A stretch of DNA of 9,037 nt, taken from Ruminococcus sp. UBA4350. Its GTDB lineage: Bacteria > Bacillota > Clostridia > Oscillospirales > Ruminococcaceae. The position numbers and the translations under genes were made by a program. Below, one piece after another: positions 1 through 6,717 of the stretch (positions within the stretch are counted from its first letter, which is position 1; each line of letters starts with the position of its first letter). A model generated the notes under the pieces. That model saw only the letters and a list, made by a program, of their open reading frames with translations. It was not told where the DNA came from and did no database searches. The DNA is taken from assembly GCA_002394125.1 (NCBI GenBank), contig DGSY01000189.1, positions 1 through 9,037 on the forward strand. Direction: 5' to 3'.

Positions 1-6
1 TGTTGT

Positions 7-82
7 CTGGGTGTGGCGCAGTTGGTAGCGCGCTACCTTGGGGTGGTAGAGGCCGCCCGTTCAAGTCGGGTCACTCAGACCA
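7..82 (+). tRNA. tRNA-Pro (anticodon GGG)
   Basis: A full cloverleaf can be folded. The acceptor stem pairs 7-13 with 72-78 with one G-U pair, and is followed by discriminator A79 and an encoded CCA at 80-82. The D stem is GCGC/GCGC around a loop containing AGTTGGTA. The anticodon stem CTACC/GGTAG is perfect and closes the 7-base loop TTGGGGT, which places GGG at 40-42 as the anticodon, so it reads CCC and CCU proline codons. The T stem is 55-59/67-71 with loop TTCAAGT. The base after the anticodon is G, as expected for proline tRNAs. The gene lies at the window edge, so its promoter and any upstream tRNA genes are outside view. Confidence 0.96.
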
Positions 83-104
83 AGCGGTTGATCCCGCAGC
101 AGAA

Positions 105-142
105 AGCGTTCTGTCAGAAATGACGGGACGCTTTTTGTTTTA
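105..142 (+). terminator. Intrinsic terminator after tRNA-Pro
   Basis: A 12-bp stem with two G-U pairs (105-116 with 121-132) is closed by a GAAA tetraloop and followed directly by a T-rich run, CTTTTTGTTTT. It starts 22 bases after the CCA end of the tRNA, so it most likely ends the tRNA transcript and insulates the dockerin-CotH gene from it. Confidence 0.9.
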
Positions 143-226
143 CTTGTGATTGGTATTTGCGGCGCCTGCACAGCTGCCCGCATCGCAAACCGAATATGCC
201 GCAGGACAGAATGCCGCACAAAAAGC

Positions 227-281
227 ACTGCATTTGCACAATATATCATATAATCCGGATGATATCGCATGGCGGTGCAGT
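227..281. repeat. Nested inverted repeat upstream of the dockerin-CotH gene
   Basis: Two inverted repeats share one centre at base 254. The inner arms are ATATCAT (243-249) and ATGATAT (259-265), separated by 9 bases. The outer arms are ACTGCA (227-232) and TGCAGT (276-281). A 10-base unpaired segment lies between inner and outer arms on each side. The dyad sits about 50 bases upstream of the putative transcription start implied by the TATAAT box at 294-299, a position where regulators commonly bind. Function as an operator is inference; a chance occurrence of the short outer arms is possible. Confidence 0.4.
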
Positions 282-293
282 CCGTGAACGCGC

Positions 294-299
294 TATAAT
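294..299 (+). promoter_or_regulatory. Candidate -10 box for the dockerin-CotH gene
   Basis: A perfect TATAAT lies 48 bases before the start codon. No good TTGACA-like -35 hexamer is found 16-18 bases upstream; the bases there are GC-rich (around GGCGGT). A second TATAAT at 324-329 lies within the same 8-base direct repeat GCTATAAT (292-299 and 322-329), and a third is at 249-254. Which box is used cannot be decided from sequence. The missing -35 fits a promoter that needs an activator, but this is inference. Confidence 0.35.
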
Positions 300-347
300 A
301 GACATATAGAAGTTCTTTCAGGCTATAATTTTCAGGGGGTCTGTGCA

Positions 348-3104
348 ATGAAAAGTAAAATGATCGCAGGGATCTGCGCACTCGCTGCTGTGCTTTCAGC
401 GATCGGCGGCCCGGTGCATATGACAGATCATACAGTGCTGAAGGCCGCTGCCGCAAGGCTCGGCGACATCGACGGAAACGATACGCTCAATGCGGCGGAT
501 GTCCGTGCGCTCGCGGATTATCTGCGAATGAAAAGCAGCAGCGCATCCGGCGGCGATCTGAACAATGACGGTGCTGTGAATGCGGCCGATCTGACGCTGC
601 TCAAGCGGCAGATCCTGACCGGCACTTCGCAGCAGAGCGATACGTCCGGCCTGCGCATCAATGAGGTCTGCTCGACAAACAAGGCTTCGCTGAAAGCCGC
701 AGACGGCACTGCGCCGGACTGGATAGAGCTGTATAACGCAGGCGATTCGGACTGCGATCTCAGCGGCATCGGGCTTTCGGACGGCGACAAAAACCGCTTC
801 AAATTCACATTCCCGCAGGATGCAAAGCTCAAAGCCGGAGAATACCTCATCATCTTCTGCGACGACAAAGATGTGACGACCGGTGAGCTGCACGCTGCTT
901 TCAAGATCAGCGCGGCCGGTGAGACCATTTATCTGACCGCCGCCGACGGCACGGAGCTTGACAAGACCGTTCTGCCGGAGCTGGATTCGGATGTGACATA
1001 CGGCAGACTGGCTGACAGCTTTGCGCTGCTCAAGCCGACGCCCGGTGCATCCAACGACAGAGCGGAGGTTGTCTACCGTGTCGAAAAGCCGGTTTTCTCT
1101 GTTGAGGGCGGATTCTATGATTCTGCATTCGATCTGACGCTCTCCGGATCAGACGGCTGCACCGTTCTGTATACGCTCGACGGCTCCGACCCGCGCAATT
1201 CCTCCACGGCAAAGCAGTATCAGGGCAGCATCGGCATCCGCGACAATACCGGCGAGCAGAACAAGCTGGCCGCTGTCCGTGAGATCTCGCTCCGCGGCTA
1301 TACTCCGCCCGATTACAATATTGATAAGGGCATGATCGTCCGCGCCGTATGCAGGGATGCGCAGGGAGAATTCAGCGAGGTCGCAACAAACAGCTATTTC
1401 GTCAGCAAATCTGCCTCCTATTACAAGGATCTGAAGGTTCTGTCGATCTCGACTGACAGCAGCAATTTCTTCGACAAGGAAAAGGGCATCTACGTGATCG
1501 GCAATCAGTATGACCGCTGGAAGCAGAGCGGCAATTTTGACCCGACACTCGATCCCGGCAGCTGTGACAATCCCACCAATTACAATATGGAAGGCAAAGA
1601 GTGGGAGCGGCCGTGCAATATTCAGGTATTCGAGCAGGGCAAGCTGAAATACACCGAGGATGTCGGCGTCCGGATCTCCGGCAACTGGTCAACCGCATTC
1701 CCGCAGAAAAGCATGACATTCTATGCACGGCGCGATTACGGCTCCAACAAATTGCAGCATGATTTCTTCGAGGGCAGCGCGGTCGATGCTGACGGCGTGA
1801 AGATCAATGAATTCAAAAAGGTCACGATCCGCAACGGCGGCAACGGCTGCGACAACTGCCGCTTCCGCGATGACCTGAATCAATCGCTCGCGCAGGGACT
1901 GGCGCTCGGCACACAGGCAAAACAGGATTATGTTGTGTTCCTCGACGGCGAATTCTGGGGCGCCTATTCCATGCAGGAAAAGCTCGATGAAAATTACATC
2001 GAATCGCATTATCATGTCAATGCCGATCAGGTCACAACGATCAAGAACGGCAAGGAATATGACGGACTGGAATCCGCATACAAGAGCTTTGAACAGTTCT
2101 GGAGCTGGGTCATGTCCGCGGATATGGGCAATGCCGCGAATTACCAAAAAGTCTGCGATACGATCGACATCAACGGTCTGATGGATTTCGTCGCATTTGA
2201 AAGCTATATCGTCAACTGGGACTGCATGATCAACAACAATAACTGGATGCTCTGGCGCACGGACGAGACCGACGCATCGAATCCCTATGCCGACGGCAAA
2301 TGGCGCTTCCTGCTTTTTGATACGGAGTATTCCTCCGGCTATGACGGACAGTGCGCGGCAAGACGCGATTATTTCAAGGATATGGACCGCTCCGGCAAAA
2401 TGGAAAGCATGGGCTCGCTGTTCTTCAGGCTGATGCAGAATGCAGAGTTCAAGCAGCAGTTCTTCACGCGTTATCAGACCGTCATGAAAGAGAATTTCGA
2501 TGCCGGAAAGGTCAGCGAACAGATTGACAAATATGCCGCCTCGCTGAAAGCCGTAACGAACGACACCTACCGCAGATTCAGCATCGGCGCGAGCTTCGAC
2601 AGCAATGTCAAGATCCTCCGCAGCTTCTATCAGAACCGCGGCAAGTATGCGATGCATCATCTGAATCTGCTTTACGGCATTCAGGATAACTGGCAGGACG
2701 ATCCGAACATGATCGACCAGTTCGGCTGGAGCATCTGGATGAACGACGGCGCAGGCTCGATCGAATACAATGACGACGGCAGCGTGACGGTCAATGTCAC
2801 GCGCACCGGCCAGTATGCCCAGCTCAGCAGCAGCACGGTCTCATTGCAGGCCGGCAAGACCTACCGCATGACCTATAAGATCAGCGCGAGCCAGAACATC
2901 AACACCTACGCGATGTTCCAGCAGGGAACCGGCGAATACCGCAACTACTACTATCAGGATCATACCCTGACGCCGAATCCGCAGACGATCACCGATACCG
3001 TCACCATGACGCAGTCGGATGACAATGTCAAATTCCTGATCGGGCTGGACAAGGGCACCGGAACCTACCGGATCTCTGATTTCTCGATGGTCTGCCTGAA
3101 CTGA
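348..3104 (+). CDS. Secreted dockerin-bearing CotH kinase family protein
   Basis: This 918-residue protein begins with a signal peptide (KSK, then a hydrophobic stretch at about 5-21). A two-repeat type I-like dockerin follows at 38-61 and 69-90, with calcium-loop residues D40/D42/N44/D51 and D70/N72/D74/D81. Next are a lamin-tail domain (about 101-235, with INEV and DWIELYN), a chitobiase C-terminal-like domain (about 247-352, with YTLDGSDP) and a CotH kinase domain (about 363-700). The C-terminal beta-sandwich (about 790-918) resembles CBM4/9-type modules. CotH landmarks are RISGN at 442-446, FPQKS with K454, IRNGGN at 494-499, QEKLDENY at 543-550, NWDCMINNNNW with D625, and FDTE with D658. 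CotH proteins in spore coats phosphorylate proteins; in cellulosomal bacteria, dockerin-CotH proteins are known but their substrates are not settled. The protein is presumably exported and docked on a cohesin scaffold. AGGGGG at 334-339, 8 bases before ATG, supports the start. It is transcribed alone. Confidence 0.93.
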   Translation: MKSKMIAGICALAAVLSAIGGPVHMTDHTVLKAAAARLGDIDGNDTLNAADVRALADYLRMKSSSASGGDLNNDGAVNAADLTLLKRQILTGTSQQSDTSGLRINEVCSTNKASLKAADGTAPDWIELYNAGDSDCDLSGIGLSDGDKNRFKFTFPQDAKLKAGEYLIIFCDDKDVTTGELHAAFKISAAGETIYLTAADGTELDKTVLPELDSDVTYGRLADSFALLKPTPGASNDRAEVVYRVEKPVFSVEGGFYDSAFDLTLSGSDGCTVLYTLDGSDPRNSSTAKQYQGSIGIRDNTGEQNKLAAVREISLRGYTPPDYNIDKGMIVRAVCRDAQGEFSEVATNSYFVSKSASYYKDLKVLSISTDSSNFFDKEKGIYVIGNQYDRWKQSGNFDPTLDPGSCDNPTNYNMEGKEWERPCNIQVFEQGKLKYTEDVGVRISGNWSTAFPQKSMTFYARRDYGSNKLQHDFFEGSAVDADGVKINEFKKVTIRNGGNGCDNCRFRDDLNQSLAQGLALGTQAKQDYVVFLDGEFWGAYSMQEKLDENYIESHYHVNADQVTTIKNGKEYDGLESAYKSFEQFWSWVMSADMGNAANYQKVCDTIDINGLMDFVAFESYIVNWDCMINNNNWMLWRTDETDASNPYADGKWRFLLFDTEYSSGYDGQCAARRDYFKDMDRSGKMESMGSLFFRLMQNAEFKQQFFTRYQTVMKENFDAGKVSEQIDKYAASLKAVTNDTYRRFSIGASFDSNVKILRSFYQNRGKYAMHHLNLLYGIQDNWQDDPNMIDQFGWSIWMNDGAGSIEYNDDGSVTVNVTRTGQYAQLSSSTVSLQAGKTYRMTYKISASQNINTYAMFQQGTGEYRNYYYQDHTLTPNPQTITDTVTMTQSDDNVKFLIGLDKGTGTYRISDFSMVCLN

Positions 3105-3166
3105 CCCCCGCTCACGGCATACACAGCAAAAAACGGCTTCAGTTTCAAATAAGATATCATAAATAA

Positions 3167-3205
3167 AAACACCGATACTTCACACAACAGGAAGTATCGG
3201 TGTTT
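3167..3205. terminator. Shared hairpin terminator between convergent genes
   Basis: A perfect 15-bp inverted repeat (3167-3181 with 3191-3205) has a 9-base loop. Read on the - strand, the stem is followed by a T-rich run (GTTTTTATTTAT), so it is a strong terminator for the rsmI end of the RNA-modification operon. Read on the + strand it lies 62 bases after the dockerin-CotH stop and has a weaker tail (GTTTGTCATT). It probably serves both directions, better on the - strand. Confidence 0.92.
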
Positions 3206-3242
3206 GTCATTGAGTCCGGTGTATGGGTATTTTGTATACCGG

Positions 3243-4079
3243 TCAGGATTCATCGTCGAGAAGTGCCTGATAGAGCTGCCGTTTGGGATAGCCGCATTCC
3301 GCAGCAAGCTGCTTGCAGACATCCGATGCGCGCTCGCCCGCGGCAATGCGCTCCCGTGCGATCGTCAGAACGCTTTCGAGTGTCGGGCGGGCGGATGCTT
3401 CATCCGGCTGTGCGCCAGCGATCACCAGCACAAATTCGCCGCGCGGCGTATTCCCGGTATAATATTCGATCGCCTCGGAGAAGGTAGTTTTCCGCATTTC
3501 TTCGTGAATCTTTGTCAGCTCGCGGCAGATGCTCAGCGAGCGGTCGCCGAATGCCGCATACATATCCTTCAGCGTATTGAGCAGCTTATGCGGCGCTTCG
3601 TAAAAGACCATAGTGCGCTGCTCATTTTTGAGCATTTCGAGATGCGACACGCGCTGCCGTTTCGTGACCGAAAGAAATCCCTCAAAGCAGAAGCGCGTCG
3701 TGTCCTGACCGGAGATCGCCAGCGCAGAAATCACTGCGCTCGGACCCGGAACGACCTGCATCGGTATATTCTCCGCGATGCAGCGCTGCACGAGCAGTGC
3801 GCCGGGATCGGAGATGCAGGGCATTCCCGCATCGGTGACGACCGCGCAGGATTCGCCTGCGGAAAGCCTGTCCGCGATCTGCCGGATCACCGCCTCCGGA
3901 CTGTGCTCGTGATAGCTGACGAGCGGCGTATGCAGATCGAAATGCGACAGCAGCTTGCGTGTGACGCGGGTATCCTCCGCCGCGATGAAATCGGCGCTGC
4001 CGAGGATCTCAAGCTGCCGCTCCGTGATGTCGCCGAGATTGCCGATCGGCGTTCCGACGATGTATAATGTTCCACTCAT
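3243..4079 (-). CDS. rsmI: 16S rRNA (cytidine-1402-2'-O)-methyltransferase RsmI
   Basis: This 278-residue protein has the usual length of RsmI (YraL in E. coli, YabC in B. subtilis), a tetrapyrrole-methylase-fold enzyme that uses SAM to 2'-O-methylate C1402 in the ribosomal P site. Visible family motifs are GTPIGN at 9-14, AEDTR at 34-38, the long conserved VTDAGMP..SDPG block at 81-93, PGPSA at 111-115, FYEAPHK at 159-165 and CRELTK at 185-190. I chose the ATG at 4079 because the family starts at MSGTLYIVGT; a longer frame reaching 4316 adds 79 residues that only shadow the upstream gene. The start overlaps the preceding stop as ATGA (4 bases), with GGAG 10 bases upstream, which suggests translational coupling. 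It is the last gene of the operon, before the 15-bp terminator. Confidence 0.97.
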   Translation of the reverse strand: MSGTLYIVGTPIGNLGDITERQLEILGSADFIAAEDTRVTRKLLSHFDLHTPLVSYHEHSPEAVIRQIADRLSAGESCAVVTDAGMPCISDPGALLVQRCIAENIPMQVVPGPSAVISALAISGQDTTRFCFEGFLSVTKRQRVSHLEMLKNEQRTMVFYEAPHKLLNTLKDMYAAFGDRSLSICRELTKIHEEMRKTTFSEAIEYYTGNTPRGEFVLVIAGAQPDEASARPTLESVLTIARERIAAGERASDVCKQLAAECGYPKRQLYQALLDDES

Positions 4080-4789
4080 AAATACTTGTCTCCGAAATGA
4101 CAGATCTGTGCGGCCTCTGCGGTCATATCGCCGCCGGCGCGCACAAACAGTGCCGGCTCGATCTGCATGAAAGGCTTTGCAGATTTTCTGCCCTCCAATA
4201 AAAACAGCCACGGCGCCGATTCCGGCGTTTTGCTGACCATGCGCAGACGCTTCGGCTCTATGCGGTTTTCGCGCATCGCGCAGATGACATCTGCAAGGCG
4301 CTCCGGCCGGCAGCACAGGCAGAATCGTCCGTGATACTGCAAAAGCCGCGATGCAGCCGCGCAGATATCGCGGATATCGCCGGCGGTCTCATGCCGCGCA
4401 GTCTGCCGCTGTGCATCGGCGGACTGAATGCCGGAATTTGCGGCCTTATAGGGCGGATTGCAGGTCACAAGGTCAAATTGACCCGCGGGCAGCATCGGCA
4501 GTTCACGCAGGTCTGCGCAGATCGGCTCAATATTGCGCACGCCGCTTTTTTCGATGCCGAGACGCAGCTGCTCGATCGCATCCGGCTGAATATCGACCGC
4601 CCAGATCTGTTTCGGCGGGCGGTGCCGCTGCATGAGCAGGGGGATGATGCCGCAGCCGGTGCCGAGATCACAGACCAGATCCTTCTCGCGGTAGCGGCAG
4701 AAACCGGTCAGCAGAAAGGCATCGGTGCCGAAGGTATGCACATCGGTCCGGCAGACATAGAGCCCCACTTTCAGTTCCTCATAGATCAT
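4076..4789 (-). CDS. tRNA1(Val) adenine-37 N6-methyltransferase-like protein (TrmN6/YabB family)
   Basis: This 237-residue class I SAM-dependent methyltransferase has motif I DLGTGCG at 41-47, an acidic ribose-binding residue in VDIQ (D66), and the adenine N6-methyltransferase signature NPPY at 111-114, followed by the ARHE motif at 131-134. The N-terminal TDVHTFGTDAFLL is typical of the YfiC/TrmN6 group, which methylates A37 of tRNA-Val in E. coli; the exact substrate here is inferred. It overlaps tsaD by 4 bases (ATGA at 4786-4789) and rsmI by 4 bases. In B. subtilis the corresponding genes lie in the order yabB, yazA, yabC (rsmI). Here the small GIY-YIG gene yazA is absent and the two methyltransferase genes abut directly. 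Confidence 0.93.
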   Translation of the reverse strand: MIYEELKVGLYVCRTDVHTFGTDAFLLTGFCRYREKDLVCDLGTGCGIIPLLMQRHRPPKQIWAVDIQPDAIEQLRLGIEKSGVRNIEPICADLRELPMLPAGQFDLVTCNPPYKAANSGIQSADAQRQTARHETAGDIRDICAAASRLLQYHGRFCLCCRPERLADVICAMRENRIEPKRLRMVSKTPESAPWLFLLEGRKSAKPFMQIEPALFVRAGGDMTAEAAQICHFGDKYL

Positions 4790-5820
4790 AGGGCGGTCTC
4801 TCCGCGCAGCTCCTTCGAGGCAACGGCATTCAGAGATTCATCCGCCGTAATGCCGGCCGCAAGGTTGAAATAGCCCTGCGCCGCGATCATGGCCGCATTG
4901 TCTCCGCAGAGCGCAACGGGCGGCATATAGAAGCGAAAACCGTTTTTGCGGCAGGCCTCGGAAAGCATATTCCGCACGCCGGAATTCGCCGAAACACCGC
5001 CGGAGAGCGCGATCGTCTGATAGCCCAATTCCTTCGCTGCTGCGATGGTTTTCTTTGTCACATCCGCGGCGATTGCCTGCTGCAATGCCGCAGAAAGATC
5101 GTCGGTATTGACCTGCTCGCCGACCTGCTCCGCATGATGCAGCAGATTGACGATATAGGTTTTCAGGCCGGAGAAGCTGAAATCGTAGGGGCTGCCCTCC
5201 ATTTTTGCCTTCGGCAGCTTGAATGCCTTTGCATTGCCGCGCTGCGCCGCCTGATCGACATGAACGCCGCCCGGATACGGAAATCCCATTGCGCGCGCAC
5301 ATTTATCAAAGCATTCGCCAGCGGCATCGTCGCGTGTGCGGCCGACCGTGCGGAATGTCGTATAGTCCAGCACCTCGGCGATACGCGTATGTCCGCCGCT
5401 GACGATCAGACCGAGATAGGGCGGCTCCAGAACGGGCTGATCCTCTGTCGCCGGAACGAGATAATTCGCGGCGGCGTGTCCCTCGGTGTGATGCACAGGG
5501 ATCAACGGCTTGCCGGACATCATTGCGAGTCCCTTTGCAAAGCTCACGCCGACCAACAGCGCACCGATCAGCCCCGGCGCATAGGTGACGGCGATGCCGT
5601 CCACATCATCAATCGTCATATCCGCATCGGCCAGCGCCTTCGACACGACCGGCAGGATATTCTCACAGTGCCGGCGGGATGCCAGCTCCGGCACGACGCC
5701 GCCGAACTGCTTATGCTCCTCCGCCTGTGACGCGATGACATTGGAAAGAATGCGTCTGCCGTCCTCAACAACGGCCGCCGCCGTTTCATCGCAGGAGCTT
5801 TCAATTCCCAAGATCCGCAT
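4786..5820 (-). CDS. tsaD: tRNA threonylcarbamoyladenosine (t6A37) transferase TsaD
   Basis: This 344-residue Kae1/TsaD (YgjD, Gcp) family protein has full bacterial length. It transfers threonylcarbamoyl from TC-AMP to A37 of ANN-decoding tRNAs, working with TsaB, TsaE and TsaC/YwlC, which are not in this window. Motifs are GIESSCDET at 5-13, the metal-binding HTEGH with H111 and H115, VSGGHT at 140-145, the DDAAGE..DK block around 164-173, SGGVSAN at 273-279 and CGDNAAMI at 305-312 with metal ligand D307. The start ATG at 5820 has GGAGGG just upstream, inside the 3' end of the TtcA-family gene, giving a 20-base overlap. The 3' end overlaps the next gene by 4 bases. The gene is normally essential or nearly so in bacteria. 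Confidence 0.98.
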   Translation of the reverse strand: MRILGIESSCDETAAAVVEDGRRILSNVIASQAEEHKQFGGVVPELASRRHCENILPVVSKALADADMTIDDVDGIAVTYAPGLIGALLVGVSFAKGLAMMSGKPLIPVHHTEGHAAANYLVPATEDQPVLEPPYLGLIVSGGHTRIAEVLDYTTFRTVGRTRDDAAGECFDKCARAMGFPYPGGVHVDQAAQRGNAKAFKLPKAKMEGSPYDFSFSGLKTYIVNLLHHAEQVGEQVNTDDLSAALQQAIAADVTKKTIAAAKELGYQTIALSGGVSANSGVRNMLSEACRKNGFRFYMPPVALCGDNAAMIAAQGYFNLAAGITADESLNAVASKELRGETAL

Positions 5821-6643
5821 ATTGTCCCTCCCTCAGCCGTCTGGCGATCTCCCTTTCAAGCATATGAAAGCGCTCCGGCTTTCCGTTGGTTTCCGGGTTA
5901 TCCATGGAAAGCTCGCGCACATAGGTCTTTCCGCCCCAACCGTCCACATTGGCGCGGCGCATTGCACCGAACACCCGCGTTTTGAAGCCGGAATGCGCCT
6001 TCTCCTGTGCGCGGATGAATTCCTTCATAGCTTCGCGCGATGTATGGCCGTCCACGGGGCAGCGGGATTTCACGATCTCCGGAATGCTCTGCCGTGCAGC
6101 GTGTATGATATCGCCCTCCGGCGCGAAGCTCAGCGGCCGGATCAGCGTCAGATCCTTGCGCGAGAGATAGGATTTCGGCGCATAGCAGCCGATCCGCCCC
6201 TCAATGAACAGATTCATCAGAAATGTTTCAATCGCATCGTCATTGTGATGGCCGAGCGCGAGCTTATTGCAGCCGAGTGCTTTGGCATTGTCATGCAGCG
6301 CACCGCGGCGCATTTTTGCGCAGAGACTGCACGGATGCGTCTCCTTGCGGTGATCGAACACGATCTGTCCGATCTGCGTCCGGATCACATGATACTCCAC
6401 GCCGATTTTCTCACAGAATTCCGTCACCGGCGAATAATCCGTCTGTACTCCCTCGAACTGCGGATCCAGCGTGATCCCGACCAGCTCGTAATCGAGCAGG
6501 CCGAAGCGCTGAAAATCCCGCAGTGCCGCGAGCAATACCAGACTGTCCTTGCCGCCGGAAATGCCGACCGCAATTCTGTCACCGTTCTGAATGAGGTCAA
6601 ATTCCTGCACCGCACGGCGCAGATAGCCCAAGATCCGCTGCAT
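5801..6643 (-). CDS. ttcA: TtcA-family tRNA 2-thiocytidine synthetase (PP-loop ATPase)
   Basis: This 280-residue N-type ATP pyrophosphatase has the PP-loop SGGKDS at 29-34, and the CxxC pair C105/C108 in HPCSLCAKMRRG. It also has LGHHNDD at 130-136 and a third cysteine, C195, in SRCPVDGH. In E. coli TtcA three cysteines in equivalent places hold a [4Fe-4S] cluster, and the enzyme adenylates and thiolates C32 of certain tRNAs. The extra zinc-binding CxxC pairs of the related TtuA group are not seen, which favours TtcA over TtuA. Substrate assignment is by family only. The start ATG at 6643 is preceded by AGAGAGGTAGAGG. It is the first gene of a four-gene RNA-modification unit and overlaps tsaD by 20 bases. 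A strong terminator lies only about 20 bases upstream, so how it is transcribed is unclear. Confidence 0.9.
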   Translation of the reverse strand: MQRILGYLRRAVQEFDLIQNGDRIAVGISGGKDSLVLLAALRDFQRFGLLDYELVGITLDPQFEGVQTDYSPVTEFCEKIGVEYHVIRTQIGQIVFDHRKETHPCSLCAKMRRGALHDNAKALGCNKLALGHHNDDAIETFLMNLFIEGRIGCYAPKSYLSRKDLTLIRPLSFAPEGDIIHAARQSIPEIVKSRCPVDGHTSREAMKEFIRAQEKAHSGFKTRVFGAMRRANVDGWGGKTYVRELSMDNPETNGKPERFHMLEREIARRLREGQYADLGN

Positions 6644-6663
6644 ATTCCTCTACCTCTCTGCAC

Positions 6664-6696
6664 AAAAAACGGGAAAGCATAAATGCAATCCCGTTT
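6664..6696 (-). terminator. Intrinsic terminator after the small acidic gene, just before ttcA
   Basis: On the - strand an 8-bp stem AAACGGGA/TCCCGTTT surrounds a short inner stem GCA/TGC with loop TTTA, and ends in a run of six T. It begins 21 bases after the stop codon of the small acidic protein and ends about 20 bases before the ttcA start. There is no room for a normal promoter between it and ttcA, so it is either leaky or overlaps a promoter. Confidence 0.88.
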
Positions 6697-6717
6697 CTGG
6701 TATGCGGTTTCTACGAA

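Noticed and set aside
83..347. Attachment site or integrated element next to the tRNA gene
   Set aside because: No integrase, no direct repeat of the tRNA 3' end seen elsewhere in the window, and the following region has the same composition as the rest.
348..410. Lipoprotein signal at Cys10 of the dockerin-CotH protein
   Set aside because: The residues before Cys10 (A-G-I) do not form a lipobox, and the cysteine lies in the middle of the hydrophobic core, so an ordinary signal peptide is more likely.
1689..2660. 323-residue open frame on the - strand inside the dockerin-CotH gene
   Set aside because: It lies wholly antisense to a gene with clear domains, has no ribosome binding site support and its composition (Ile/Val/Ala/Asp-rich without motifs) is that of a shadow frame.
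4080..4316. 79-residue N-terminal extension of RsmI
   Set aside because: The family begins at MSGTLYIVGT. The extension only reads the TrmN6-like gene in another frame, and the ATGA overlap explains the real start.
5585..6682. 365-residue open frame on the + strand across tsaD and ttcA
   Set aside because: Antisense to two strongly conserved genes; rich in His/Arg/Ala/Ser as expected from the reverse complement of GC-rich coding DNA; no recognisable domain.
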